Shown piece by piece: positions 1 to 6,902 of a stretch of 13,411 bases of DNA. Source of the stretch: Pseudomonadota bacterium (GTDB lineage Bacteria; Pseudomonadota; Alphaproteobacteria; Rhizobiales; Phreatobacteraceae); assembly GCA_023416965.1 (NCBI GenBank), contig JAEZGJ010000016.1, positions 1-13,411 of the forward strand, given 5' to 3'. Both the position numbers and the translations under genes were made by a program. Every line of letters starts with the position of its first letter. The stretch's first letter is position 1. The notes beneath the pieces were generated by a model. It did not search any database, had not been told where the DNA came from, and saw nothing but the letters and a program-made list of their open reading frames with translations.

Positions 1-13
1 CGCCGCGGGCGGG

Positions 14-27
14 GGGGGGCGCCCCCC
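14..27. terminator. G/C palindrome past the substrate-binding protein gene
   Basis: GGGGGGCGCCCCCC is a perfect 14-bp palindrome, 15 bp beyond the stop codon at 43-45, inside a nine-G run. It can fold as a 5-bp hairpin on either strand. No T-tract is present, so a terminator role is weak; the run is also prone to sequencing length errors. Confidence 0.25.
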
Positions 28-42
28 GGGTCGATGGCCGGA

Positions 43-996
43 TCAGGCCGAGATCTCGTTGGAGAACTTCGGGTTGAGGAACTTGGCGAAGTCCGGCAGG
101 GCGCGGATCTGGCGGAGCGAGAGCATCTGCTCGGCATAGGTCTTGGCCTGCTTCTGGACGGTCTCGTCGAGCTTCCAGACATATTCGATGTTGTTGGCGC
201 CGAGCGCCTGCTCCACCGCGGCGCGGTTGGCGCCGAGCCGCTGCACCGTCGTGTCGGCGACGACCTGCTTGTTGGCGTTCATGAACTCGACCGCCTGGCG
301 GTGGATCTTCAGCATGGTGGTGATGAGCTCCGGCTTCGTCGCCACCGTCTCCTCGTGGGTGCCGAAGATCATGTTCAGGCCGCCCATGGCCGTGCCGTAG
401 GGATATTCCACCAGCTGGCCGACACCGGAGGTGATCGACAGGGCCGGGCCCGGCTCGGCGCCGACATAGGCGTCGATGTCGCCGCGCGACAGCATGGCGT
501 GCATTTCGCCGAAGGGCACGCGCACCGGCGTGACGTCGCGGATGGAGAGGCCCTCCATGCGCAGGCGCTCCATGATGAAGACCTCCTGGGTCGAGCCCGG
601 CCAGATGCCGACGCGCTTGCCCTTCAGGTCCTTGACCGTCTTCACGTCGGAGCCTGCCTTGGAGATGACGCCCATGCCCTTGTTGGAGAGGGCGCCCACC
701 ACGACGACCGGTTCGCCGGCCGCGGCGCCGAGGATCGCCGCGGCGATGCCGAACGTGCCGAAATCGACCGACTTGGTGACGACGGCGTTCTTGCCGTCGG
801 TCGGGCTGTCGAAGGTGATGATCTCGATCTTGGTGCCGGCCGGCGCGAAGCGCTCGTAGAAGTGCGGCGGCATGGAGTGGATGAGGCGCAGCGCGCCCAT
901 CTTGATCACGCGCTCCTGGGCGCGAAGCACGGAGGGGGCCGAGAGCGTGCCGGCGGCGAGGCCGGCGCCGATGAGGAAGTGACGGCGAACAATCAT
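43..996 (-). CDS. NitT/TauT-type ABC transporter substrate-binding protein
   Basis: A 317-aa periplasmic solute-binding protein of the NMT1/NitT/TauT type (SsuA/ThiY-like), which captures a small solute for an ABC importer. The N-terminus has a twin-arginine-like signal (RRHFLIGAG, residues 4-12), a hydrophobic stretch and a probable cleavage site after LRA near residue 26. The mature part shows family features: a ligand-lobe start (MGALRLIHSMPPHFYERF), a DFGTFG-type loop, KDLKGKRVGIWPGST before the second lobe, and GDIDAYVGAEPGPA. The ATG at 996 is supported by GGAG with an 8-nt spacer (1005-1008). It follows the allophanate hydrolase C-domain gene by 93 bp on the same strand, so the solute may be a urea-, biuret-, guanidine- or triazine-like nitrogen compound. 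That is inference, since the family binds very different ligands. The permease and ATPase are not in the window and probably follow beyond the left edge. Family confidence is high, specificity unknown. Confidence 0.9.
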   Translation of the reverse strand: MIVRRHFLIGAGLAAGTLSAPSVLRAQERVIKMGALRLIHSMPPHFYERFAPAGTKIEIITFDSPTDGKNAVVTKSVDFGTFGIAAAILGAAAGEPVVVVGALSNKGMGVISKAGSDVKTVKDLKGKRVGIWPGSTQEVFIMERLRMEGLSIRDVTPVRVPFGEMHAMLSRGDIDAYVGAEPGPALSITSGVGQLVEYPYGTAMGGLNMIFGTHEETVATKPELITTMLKIHRQAVEFMNANKQVVADTTVQRLGANRAAVEQALGANNIEYVWKLDETVQKQAKTYAEQMLSLRQIRALPDFAKFLNPKFSNEISA

Positions 997-1048
997 CTGA
1001 GTGGCTCCAGTGGAAGGGATTGCGGGTTCATCCCGTCTGCTTGTGCGG

Positions 1049-1070
1049 CCCCGTCGCCGACGCGGCGGGG
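1049..1070 (-). promoter_or_regulatory. Hairpin between the C-domain gene and the binding-protein gene
   Basis: CCCCG/CGGGG and an inner CGC/GCG pair with one mismatch, forming an 8-bp interrupted stem in the 93-bp gap. It could stabilise or partly end the transcript and set different amounts of enzyme and binding protein. No T-run follows. Confidence 0.28.
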
Positions 1071-1089
1071 AATGAGGAGGTCATGCGTC

Positions 1090-1542
1090 TCATGCCGCCT
1101 GGCCGGACAGCGCCGCGATATAGGCGCGCCATCCGCCATGGGCGGTGATGTCCTCGGCACCGGCCAGGCCCTCGGGCTCCACGAGAAAGCCCTTCGGCGT
1201 GGTTCCGTCGGCGAGCTTCAGCGTGCCGATGCCGAGCGGGGAGGGAATGCCGTCGACGAAGGTGCCGAAGCCTGCGGGCGGCAGGGCCCAGACTTCGCAG
1301 GCGATGGCGGCACCCGTTCCCGGGGCGACCCGGATCAGGCCCGGCCGCTTCGGCGGACCGCCGGCGAGGGCATAGAGCCGGTAGTCAGGCAGGGTCTGCA
1401 CGACCCGCCGGAACGTGGCGCCGCGGCTGGTCAGTTCGCCGTTGAGCGGCATGCCGGACAGGTGCGCCCCCACGACGACGATCTCGATCAGGTCCTGCAA
1501 GGCGGCCTCCCCCGGGCTCTTGTTGTTGGTGGTCATCGTCAT
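1090..1542 (-). CDS. Stand-alone allophanate hydrolase C-terminal domain protein
   Basis: A 150-aa protein matching the C-terminal domain of AtzF-type allophanate hydrolases, which in fused enzymes acts on the N-carboxycarbamate released by the amidase domain, giving carbamate/ammonia and CO2. Family motifs run in order: VVVGAHLSGMPLN (residues 22-34, with H27 the conserved histidine), YRLYAL, PGLIRV, EVWALP, FGTFVDGIPSPLGIGT, and a C-terminal GGWRAYIAALSG. The ATG at 1542 is chosen because it lies 8 nt after the amidase stop codon and GGCGGGGG directly precedes it. A longer reading frame upstream only shadows the amidase gene. The frame differs from the amidase, so this is either a natural two-gene form or a product of an indel in a fused gene. 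Together 459 + 150 aa is about the length of fused AtzF (roughly 600 aa). The most likely role is partner of the adjacent amidase. Confidence 0.85.
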   Translation of the reverse strand: MTMTTNNKSPGEAALQDLIEIVVVGAHLSGMPLNGELTSRGATFRRVVQTLPDYRLYALAGGPPKRPGLIRVAPGTGAAIACEVWALPPAGFGTFVDGIPSPLGIGTLKLADGTTPKGFLVEPEGLAGAEDITAHGGWRAYIAALSGQAA

Positions 1543-1550
1543 CCCCCGCC

Positions 1551-2930
1551 TCAAGCCGCTCGCGATGCCGCGGCGCGGCGTCGGTCGCCGGCTGCGGCGA
1601 CGAAGGCGGCGCCGAGCCGCGCCAGGGCGGCATCGCTCCCTCTCGGGCCGATCAGCGTGATGCCGGCCGGCAGGCCGTCGGGGCGGAAGGGTCCGGGCAC
1701 CGAAAGGGCCGCGAGGTCGAGCAGGTTGACGAAATTGGTATAGGTGCCGAGCCGGCTGTTGGGCCCGATCGGATCGGCCTCGAGGTCGGCGAGCGTCGGG
1801 AAGATCGGCGCCGTCGGCACCACCAGGGCCTCGACCTTCTCCCAGACGCCTGCGGTCGCCCGCTTCAGCGCGGCCAGCCGGTAGAGCCCCTCGAAGGCGT
1901 CGGTGGCGGAGAAGCTGTCGGCGGCGCCGACGATGGCCCGCGTCACCGGATGGACGTCGGCGGCGTTGGTGGCGAGGAAGGCCCGCATCGCCGCATGGCG
2001 CTCGGCAACCCACGGTCCCTCGTAGAGGAGCTTCGCCACGGCGAAGAATGCGGTGAGGTCGACCTCGGTCGTCTCGCCGGCGAGGGACGTGGCGACGCCG
2101 AGGGCCGCCTCGTAGGCTTCTGCCATGGCGCCGTCGCCGAAGAACAGCCGGTCCGCCGGCCGCGGCACGCCGAGGCGGCTGATCGCCGCCGCATCGGCGG
2201 GGAGAAGGTCCGGCGCCGGTCGCGAATAGGTGTCCTCGGCATCATAGCCGCGCATGACGCGGAAGGCCGCGAAGGCGTCGTCCACCGTGCGGGCGAAGAC
2301 CGAGACGCAGTCGAGCGTCCGGCAGGCCGGCAGGACCCCGCGGGTGGAGAGGGCGCCGAGCGAGGGTTTCAGCCCCACGAGGTCGTTGAGACCGGCGGGC
2401 ACGCGGCCCGAGCCGGCGGTGTCGGTGCCGAGCGCGATCGGCACGATGCCCTGCGCCACGGCAATGGCCGAGCCCGAGGAGGAGCCGCCCGGCACCCGCG
2501 CCGGATCGAAGGCATTTTGCGGCACCGGATAGGGCGAGCGGACGCCGACGAGGCCGGTGGCGAACTGGTCGAGATTGGTCTTGCCTATGATGAGCGCGCC
2601 GGCCGCCACCAGCTTCTCCACCACGGTCGCCGAGCGGTCCGGGACGAAGGCGAAGGCCGGGCAGGCGGCGGTGGTCGGCAGGCCGGCGACGTCGATATTG
2701 TCCTTCACCGCGACCGGAACGCCCCAGAGCGGATAGGCGGCGGGGTCGAAGGGCGGCAGCGCCGCGGCCTCGGCGAGAACGTCCGCCTCCGGCCGCAGGT
2801 GGATGAAGATGCCGGGATCGTCCACCGCCGCGATGCGCCGGTAGGTCGCCGCCACGGTGGCCGCCGCGGTCGTCCCGCCGGCATAGGCGGCGTGGAGGTC
2901 GGCAATGGTGGGTGCGCTGTCGCTGTGCAT
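1551..2930 (-). CDS. Allophanate hydrolase, amidase domain (AtzF-like)
   Basis: A 459-aa amidase-signature enzyme expected to hydrolyse allophanate (urea-1-carboxylate) in the cytoplasm. The Ser-cisSer-Lys triad is visible: K76 in VPVAVKDNID, S150 in PGGSSSGSA and S174 in GTDTAGSGRVP, with the usual 24-residue spacing between the two serines. LLYEGPWVAERHAA (residues 301-314) carries a Tyr (303) and Arg (311) at the spacing of the substrate-binding pair known from allophanate hydrolases, which favours this over a generic amidase. The protein ends right after the amidase fold; the C-terminal domain found in AtzF and in urea amidolyase is encoded by the next gene, 8 nt downstream in another frame. 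The ATG at 2930 has AGGA close upstream. A 232-bp leader with a candidate promoter and operator separates it from the GntR gene. An AtzE-like or other amidase role is less likely but not excluded. Confidence 0.88.
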   Translation of the reverse strand: MHSDSAPTIADLHAAYAGGTTAAATVAATYRRIAAVDDPGIFIHLRPEADVLAEAAALPPFDPAAYPLWGVPVAVKDNIDVAGLPTTAACPAFAFVPDRSATVVEKLVAAGALIIGKTNLDQFATGLVGVRSPYPVPQNAFDPARVPGGSSSGSAIAVAQGIVPIALGTDTAGSGRVPAGLNDLVGLKPSLGALSTRGVLPACRTLDCVSVFARTVDDAFAAFRVMRGYDAEDTYSRPAPDLLPADAAAISRLGVPRPADRLFFGDGAMAEAYEAALGVATSLAGETTEVDLTAFFAVAKLLYEGPWVAERHAAMRAFLATNAADVHPVTRAIVGAADSFSATDAFEGLYRLAALKRATAGVWEKVEALVVPTAPIFPTLADLEADPIGPNSRLGTYTNFVNLLDLAALSVPGPFRPDGLPAGITLIGPRGSDAALARLGAAFVAAAGDRRRAAASRAA

Positions 2931-3104
2931 GGGTCCTGCTCGTCGGCAGAACCCGTCGCAATGCCCATGCCAAGCGCCGCGACTGCCCGATCCGGCGCCG
3001 CCTGGTCCCTGTTCGCCGTGTCAGCCGGCGGCATAAGATATTGAGAAGACGGGCCGAACGGACTGGATCAGCGGCCGCCGCAAGCCGAGACTCTGTCCCG
3101 ACTT

Positions 3105-3116
3105 ATTGTATGCAAT
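3105..3116. promoter_or_regulatory. Candidate GntR/FCD operator over a -10-like element
   Basis: ATTGTATGCAAT is a near-palindrome: arms ATTG and CAAT around TATG. It resembles TNGTNNNACNA-type sites bound by FCD-type GntR regulators. On the minus strand the same bases contain TACAAT (3105-3110), a good -10 element for transcription towards the allophanate hydrolase gene; TTCAGT lies 18 bp upstream as a weak -35. The site sits in a short AT-rich island between the regulator gene and the amidase gene, which fits a repressor covering the -10 box. The match is by eye only. Confidence 0.45.
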
Positions 3117-3130
3117 TAGCTGATGGCGAC

Positions 3131-3151
3131 TGAAATTTGCACAAAAATTCA
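3131..3151. repeat. Imperfect 21-bp inverted repeat in the amidase promoter region
   Basis: Arms TGAAATTT and AAAATTCA (7 of 8 positions pair) around GCACA. The centre also contains TTTGCACAAA, a second small dyad. It lies 15 bp from the candidate operator, in the stretch that would hold the -35 region or upstream contacts. It could be a second regulator site or simply part of an AT-rich promoter. Confidence 0.35.
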
Positions 3152-3162
3152 GCAAATGCCTG

Positions 3163-3864
3163 TCAGGAGGTCTCAGAAGATGCTCTCGACAGGTCGTCCC
3201 ACGCGCGGGCCGAGAGCCCGATATGCTCCCGCATGGCGGCCGCCGCCCGGGCGCTGTCGGCCCGCAGGATCGCCTGGACGACGAGGCTGTGCTCGTGGTG
3301 CGAGCGCGCCAGCCGGTCGCGGCCCTCGAACTGCGCGCGCCGGAACGGGGCGAGCCGGCGCCGTGTCGCCGAGGCGAGCTCCGCGAGATAGGAATTGTGC
3401 GAGCCGCGATAGATGCCGACGTGGAAGGCGATGTTCGCCGCGCTGTAGGCGTCGAGGTCGCCGGCGCGCACCAGCCCCGCCATGGACTGGTGCAGCTCCT
3501 CGAGGGCGCTGCGCTCGGCGCGGTTCATCTGGGCGGCGCAGAGGCCGGCGCTCAGGGCCTCCAGCTCTCCCATCACCGCGAACATGTCGCGCAGCTGCGC
3601 GTGGTCGGGCTTGGCCACCACCGCGCCGCGATGCGGCCGGATCTCGACGAGGCCCGAGGCCGAGAGCTGGCGCAGCGCCTCGCGCACGGGGGTACGCGAC
3701 ACCGCATATTCGGCGGCGATCTGCACCTCGTCCAGGGCGGCACCGGGCTTCAGCCGGCCGGTGACGATGGCCTCGGCGAGCCGCGTCTGCAGTTCCTCGG
3801 TGCGGGTGCCGCGCACTGCCGCGGGGCCGGCGCCCGCTCCGCCTTGCGATGTCGTCGCGGTCAT
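3163..3864 (-). CDS. GntR-family transcriptional regulator (FadR/FCD subfamily)
   Basis: A 233-aa DNA-binding regulator. The winged helix-turn-helix spans about residues 22-84 (AIVTGRLKPGAALDE, then AEYAVSRTPVREALRQL and the wing RPHRGAVVA). An all-helical FCD effector domain follows, about residues 94-217. FCD metal/ligand positions are visible as H148 in NIAFH, H192 in HHEH and H214 in MREHI; the usual Asp four residues before the first His is Asn (N144). The ATG at 3864 is used because the HTH begins shortly after and earlier in-frame residues lie inside the DUF2125 gene, whose stop is 8 nt upstream. No strong Shine-Dalgarno is visible, which suggests translational coupling. Its target is probably the promoter just downstream, ahead of the allophanate hydrolase gene, with a cassette substrate or intermediate as effector (inference). 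Confidence 0.9.
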   Translation of the reverse strand: MTATTSQGGAGAGPAAVRGTRTEELQTRLAEAIVTGRLKPGAALDEVQIAAEYAVSRTPVREALRQLSASGLVEIRPHRGAVVAKPDHAQLRDMFAVMGELEALSAGLCAAQMNRAERSALEELHQSMAGLVRAGDLDAYSAANIAFHVGIYRGSHNSYLAELASATRRRLAPFRRAQFEGRDRLARSHHEHSLVVQAILRADSARAAAAMREHIGLSARAWDDLSRASSETS

Positions 3865-3872
3865 GGGCGCCG

Positions 3873-4862
3873 TCAGGGAACGATGGTGGGAAGGGCGATC
3901 CGCAGCGGCCCGACCTGCAGCCGCCCGTCCTGCGCCCGCAGGGTGAAGATGCGGCCGGGCTTGCCCTCCACATCGGTCGGGCGACTCGCCATGGTCATGG
4001 CGCCCGCCGCCAGCGGCCCAAGCGTGGCGCCGAGCCCCGTCGCCTGCAAGGCCGCCTCCACATTGGCGATGCGGAGCTCGATCTCGCCGTCCGGCTTGCC
4101 GTCCGGGGTCAGCCGCAGCGAGCCCTTGGCGACCGCTACGGCCGGACCCTGGACGAGGCGCAGCAGCACGAGGTCGACCGCCCCGCCCGCCGCCATCCAC
4201 TGCCGCACCGGCAGCACCTGCGGCCGGCTCGCCGTGCGCAGCAGCTTGCGGGCGATGAACTGGATCTCGGCGTCGACCGGCGCCATGGGCCTTGCGGCGA
4301 AGGTCGCCTGTCTCAGGCTCGCAACCACGTCGACGCTGACCGGATCACTGCGGTTCGGGCGGGTGTGCAGCTCGCCCCGCGCCGCCTTCACCAGCACCAC
4401 GCCGTCGCGCACCACCTCCAGCCCGTCGATCACCGCGTTGGAACTGTCGTAGCCGCCGATCTGCAGCTGCGCCGAGGCCTGGGCGAGGCGCCAGGTGGCG
4501 GTGGTCACCGAGGGATCGCCCTCTGTCACCACGGTCATCGGCCCGGTCCATTCGGAGATGACGTGGCCGGGGCTCCAGATCTGCGAGACCACCTTCAGCG
4601 TCTCGAACCGGTAGGTCTGGTAGGGCTTCGCCTCGTCGCGCAGCTCCACCATCGGCTTGGAACAGGTGATCTCCATCCGGAAGGGATAGCCGCCGCGCGA
4701 GCGCTCGCCACACTGGATGACGCGGCCGTTGGCGGCCTCCGCCGCGAGCCAGCGCTGGATCGCATCCTCGGCGCGGTTCGCGCCCCAGGCCCAGACGCCG
4801 CTCCATCCGGCGATGGCGAGGCCGACGACGGCGAGGGGCAGGATGATGGTGCGTGGTCGCAT
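3873..4862 (-). CDS. DUF2125 domain-containing membrane-anchored protein
   Basis: A 329-aa protein matching the DUF2125 family of alphaproteobacteria, whose function is not known. An N-terminal hydrophobic segment (residues 5-26, IILPLAVVGLAIAGWSGVWAWG) should act as a membrane anchor or uncleaved signal, with the rest in the periplasm. Family-like features include the early AIQRWLAAEAANGR helix, a Cys pair (VIQCGERSRGGYPFRMEITC), which could form a disulfide, and beta-rich repeats afterwards. This resembles lipid-transfer or AsmA-like beta proteins, but that is only an impression. The ATG at 4862 has GGAG close upstream. The gene ends 8 nt before the GntR gene, so the two may share a transcript, although no functional link is evident. 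It diverges from the gamma-glutamylcyclotransferase gene across a 90-bp gap. Confidence 0.82.
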   Translation of the reverse strand: MRPRTIILPLAVVGLAIAGWSGVWAWGANRAEDAIQRWLAAEAANGRVIQCGERSRGGYPFRMEITCSKPMVELRDEAKPYQTYRFETLKVVSQIWSPGHVISEWTGPMTVVTEGDPSVTTATWRLAQASAQLQIGGYDSSNAVIDGLEVVRDGVVLVKAARGELHTRPNRSDPVSVDVVASLRQATFAARPMAPVDAEIQFIARKLLRTASRPQVLPVRQWMAAGGAVDLVLLRLVQGPAVAVAKGSLRLTPDGKPDGEIELRIANVEAALQATGLGATLGPLAAGAMTMASRPTDVEGKPGRIFTLRAQDGRLQVGPLRIALPTIVP

Positions 4863-4883
4863 GGGCTCCGTCCGGCGGGAATG

Positions 4884-4911
4884 CTTGCGCTGGCAGGGCT
4901 GGGTCTATAGC
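4884..4911 (+). promoter_or_regulatory. Weak candidate promoter for the gamma-glutamylcyclotransferase gene
   Basis: CTTGCG (4884-4889) and TATAGC (4906-4911) are separated by 16 bp and lie about 40 bp before the ATG at 4953, inside the 90-bp divergent gap. CTATAG is its own reverse complement, so it could also serve the DUF2125 direction. Both elements are imperfect. Confidence 0.28.
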
Positions 4912-4952
4912 AGAACCCGCAGGACTCGTCCCTCACCCCGTCAAGACGCATC

Positions 4953-5480
4953 ATGCAGGAATCCGGCGATCTTTGGGTCTTCGGCTACGGCTCGCTCATG
5001 TGGCGTCCGGGCTTCGACTATGTGGAGCGGCATCCGGCGCGGCTGACCGGCCTGCATCGTTCGCTTTGCGTCTATTCGCACGTTCACCGCGGCACGCCCG
5101 AGCAGCCCGGCCTCGTCCTCGGCCTCGACCGGGGCGGTACCTGCCGCGGAATGGCCTTCCGCGTTGCGGCCGCGCGGGCCGAGGAGACCATCGCCTATCT
5201 GCGCGAGCGCGAGCAGGCGACCTCCGTTTATCTCGAGGTCTATCGCAACATCACCCTGGAGCGCCCGGACCGGGCCCGCGTCAGGGCCCTGACCTATATC
5301 GTCGACCGCGGCCATATCCAGTATGCCGGCCGCCTGCCGCTCGACCGCCAGCTCCACATCGTCCGGAACGGCCACGGTCGCTCCGGCGCCAATCCCGATT
5401 ATGTGATCAACACGGTCAAGGCCATCGAGGAGATGGGCTTCCGCGACCGCGACCTGCACTGGCTCGCGGGCAACCTCTAG
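4953..5480 (+). CDS. ChaC-like gamma-glutamylcyclotransferase
   Basis: A 175-aa cytoplasmic enzyme of the ChaC/GGCT family, expected to cleave gamma-glutamyl peptides, probably glutathione, to 5-oxoproline and the remaining peptide. The substrate-binding loop FGYGSLMW is at residues 10-17. The segment YLREREQATSVY (82-93) aligns with YLWKRE...Y of E. coli ChaC and places the catalytic glutamate at E87. Near the C-terminus, GANPDYVINTVKAIEEMGF (130-148) matches the family's closing helix. Length fits bacterial ChaC. The ATG at 4953 is the only plausible start before the glycine-rich loop; no clear Shine-Dalgarno precedes it. It runs convergent to the ubiquinone hydroxylase gene with 4 bp between stop codons. 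ChaC-specific activity on glutathione is known for the family and inferred here. Confidence 0.9.
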   Translation: MQESGDLWVFGYGSLMWRPGFDYVERHPARLTGLHRSLCVYSHVHRGTPEQPGLVLGLDRGGTCRGMAFRVAAARAEETIAYLREREQATSVYLEVYRNITLERPDRARVRALTYIVDRGHIQYAGRLPLDRQLHIVRNGHGRSGANPDYVINTVKAIEEMGFRDRDLHWLAGNL

Positions 5481-5484
5481 CCGG

Positions 5485-6723
5485 TCAGGGCGTCTGTCCC
5501 CGCAGCAGTTTCGGCACCTCGCCGGTGATCCCGGCCGCCTGGCGGATGAAGAAGTTCTTGAGGCCCGGCATGCGGTCGACGAGGCCGAGGCCGAGATCGC
5601 GCACGAAGCGCAGCGGCTGCGAGCCATTGGAGAACAGCCGGTTGAGACCGTCCGTGGTGACGCCCATCACCGCCGTGTCGAAGCGCCGCCAGCGCTGGTA
5701 GCGGTCGAGCACGTCGCCCGCCCCATGGTCCATGCCGAGCCGGGCGGCGTCGGCGACGCATTCGGCCAGCGCCGCCACGTCGCGGAAGCCCATATTGATG
5801 CCCTGGCCGGCGATGGGGTGGATGACGTGGGCGGCGTCGCCGACCAGCGCCAGGCGGGGGCCGACGAAGTCACGCGCCACCTTCAGCCCCAGCGGATAGG
5901 CGGCAGGCCGGTCGAGAAGGCGGATCTCGCCGAGCTTGTGGCCGAAGCGCGTCTCCAGTTCGTCAAGGAAGAGCTCCGCCGGCAGCCGGCAGAGCCGCTC
6001 GGCGCGGCCGCTCTCCTCGGTCCAGACGATGGAGGAGCGCCGGCCGGTCAGCGGCAGGATGGCGAAGGGGCCGGCGGGCAGGAAATGCTCCTCGGCCCGG
6101 CCCTCGTGGTCGTGTTCGTGGCCGACCGTGCAGACGATGCCCGACTGGCCGTAATCCCAGCCGACGGTGCGGATGCCGGCGAGCTCGCGCAGGCGCGAGC
6201 GCCCGCCGTCGCAGGCGACCAGCAGCGGCGTGGAGAGGACGCGCCCGTCGGCGAGCGTCACGCGGGTCGCGGCCGGCCCGGCCTCGAAGTCTGCCACCGA
6301 GGTCGCCGCGAAGGTGACGCCGAGGGCCTTCGCGCGCTCCCACAGCGACCGCGTCACCACGGCATTGGGGGCCATGTGGGCGAAGGGTTCGCCGGGCGCG
6401 ACCTCGCCCCCGAAGGTGAGGAAGACGGGCCGCACCACGTCGAGGGTGCGGCTGTCGGTCACCACCATGTCGAGAATGGGTTGCGCCTCGGGCGCTATGG
6501 CGTCCCACACGCCGGTCGCCTCGAACATGCGGCGCGCGGCTGCCGCGAAGGCGGAGGCGCGGCCCGCATCGACCGGCGGAGTCGCGATGGCGGGATCGGC
6601 GACGGTGACGGAGAAGGAGGGGCCGAGCGACGACTTCAGCGCAACGGCGAGGGACAGTCCCGCCAGGCCGCCACCGGCGATGAGGGCGGCGGTGCCTTCG
6701 GGATGATGCGGATCCTGGCTCAT
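5485..6723 (-). CDS. UbiH/UbiF/Coq6-family FAD-dependent hydroxylase
   Basis: A 412-aa flavoprotein monooxygenase, most likely a hydroxylase of the ubiquinone ring. Three family signatures are seen: the N-terminal dinucleotide fold ALIAGGGLAGLSLAVAL (13-29), the DG motif LLVACDGGRSRLRELAG (167-183), and the FAD-phosphate/ribityl motif LALVGDAAHVIHPIAGQG (291-308) followed by INMGFRDVAALAE, the UbiH/Coq6 hallmark. Which ring position it hydroxylates cannot be told; alphaproteobacteria carry variants such as UbiL and UbiM with different regioselectivity. The ATG at 6723 has AGGG 7 nt upstream. About 1 kb upstream on the same strand is ubiG, the methyltransferase that follows hydroxylation in the same pathway, though the cold-shock gene and intergenic gaps intervene, so a single operon is unlikely. 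Confidence 0.92.
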   Translation of the reverse strand: MSQDPHHPEGTAALIAGGGLAGLSLAVALKSSLGPSFSVTVADPAIATPPVDAGRASAFAAAARRMFEATGVWDAIAPEAQPILDMVVTDSRTLDVVRPVFLTFGGEVAPGEPFAHMAPNAVVTRSLWERAKALGVTFAATSVADFEAGPAATRVTLADGRVLSTPLLVACDGGRSRLRELAGIRTVGWDYGQSGIVCTVGHEHDHEGRAEEHFLPAGPFAILPLTGRRSSIVWTEESGRAERLCRLPAELFLDELETRFGHKLGEIRLLDRPAAYPLGLKVARDFVGPRLALVGDAAHVIHPIAGQGINMGFRDVAALAECVADAARLGMDHGAGDVLDRYQRWRRFDTAVMGVTTDGLNRLFSNGSQPLRFVRDLGLGLVDRMPGLKNFFIRQAAGITGEVPKLLRGQTP

Positions 6724-6831
6724 GGCCGGACCCTAGCGGATATCGCCGGGGGAGGAAATCACATCCGCGCCGCCGGCCCTTCGCCATGCGAAAGCCAGCC
6801 CCGCTCATGTCTCATGAACGGACTCCCCCGC

Positions 6832-6849
6832 GGCGGGCCGGTGCCCGCC
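6832..6849. terminator. Hairpin downstream of the cold-shock gene
   Basis: GGCGGGC / GCCCGCC form a perfect 7-bp stem around a 4-base loop, about 55 bp past the cold-shock stop codon. No T-run follows on either strand, so it could be a Rho-assisted end or an mRNA 3' stabiliser rather than a classical terminator. Confidence 0.3.
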
Positions 6850-6873
6850 CGGCGACGGCTCTTGTGCCTGGTC

Positions 6874-6890
6874 GGGGCGACCTCCGCCCC
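6874..6890. terminator. GC-rich hairpin just after the cold-shock gene
   Basis: GGGGCG / CGCCCC form a 6-bp stem with a 5-base loop, starting 12 bp beyond the cold-shock stop codon. There is no T-tract. With the hairpin at 6832-6849 it makes a tandem pair that may end or protect the cold-shock transcript. Confidence 0.32.
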
Positions 6891-6902
6891 ACCCGGTCGT
6901 GA

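Noticed and set aside
34..1743. A 569-codon plus-strand open frame over the binding-protein and allophanate hydrolase genes
   Set aside because: It is antisense to three genes with clear family motifs; its own product shows none.
2935..2970. Two ACGR-type motifs (ACGG and ACGA) just before the amidase ATG, suggesting a guanidine-II (mini-ykkC) riboswitch
   Set aside because: The ACGR bases do not sit in tetraloops closed by matching stems, so the required pair of hairpins is missing.
5481..5484. A bidirectional terminator between the convergent gamma-glutamylcyclotransferase and ubiquinone hydroxylase genes
   Set aside because: Only 4 bp separate the stop codons, and I found no convincing hairpin with T-tract inside the gene ends.
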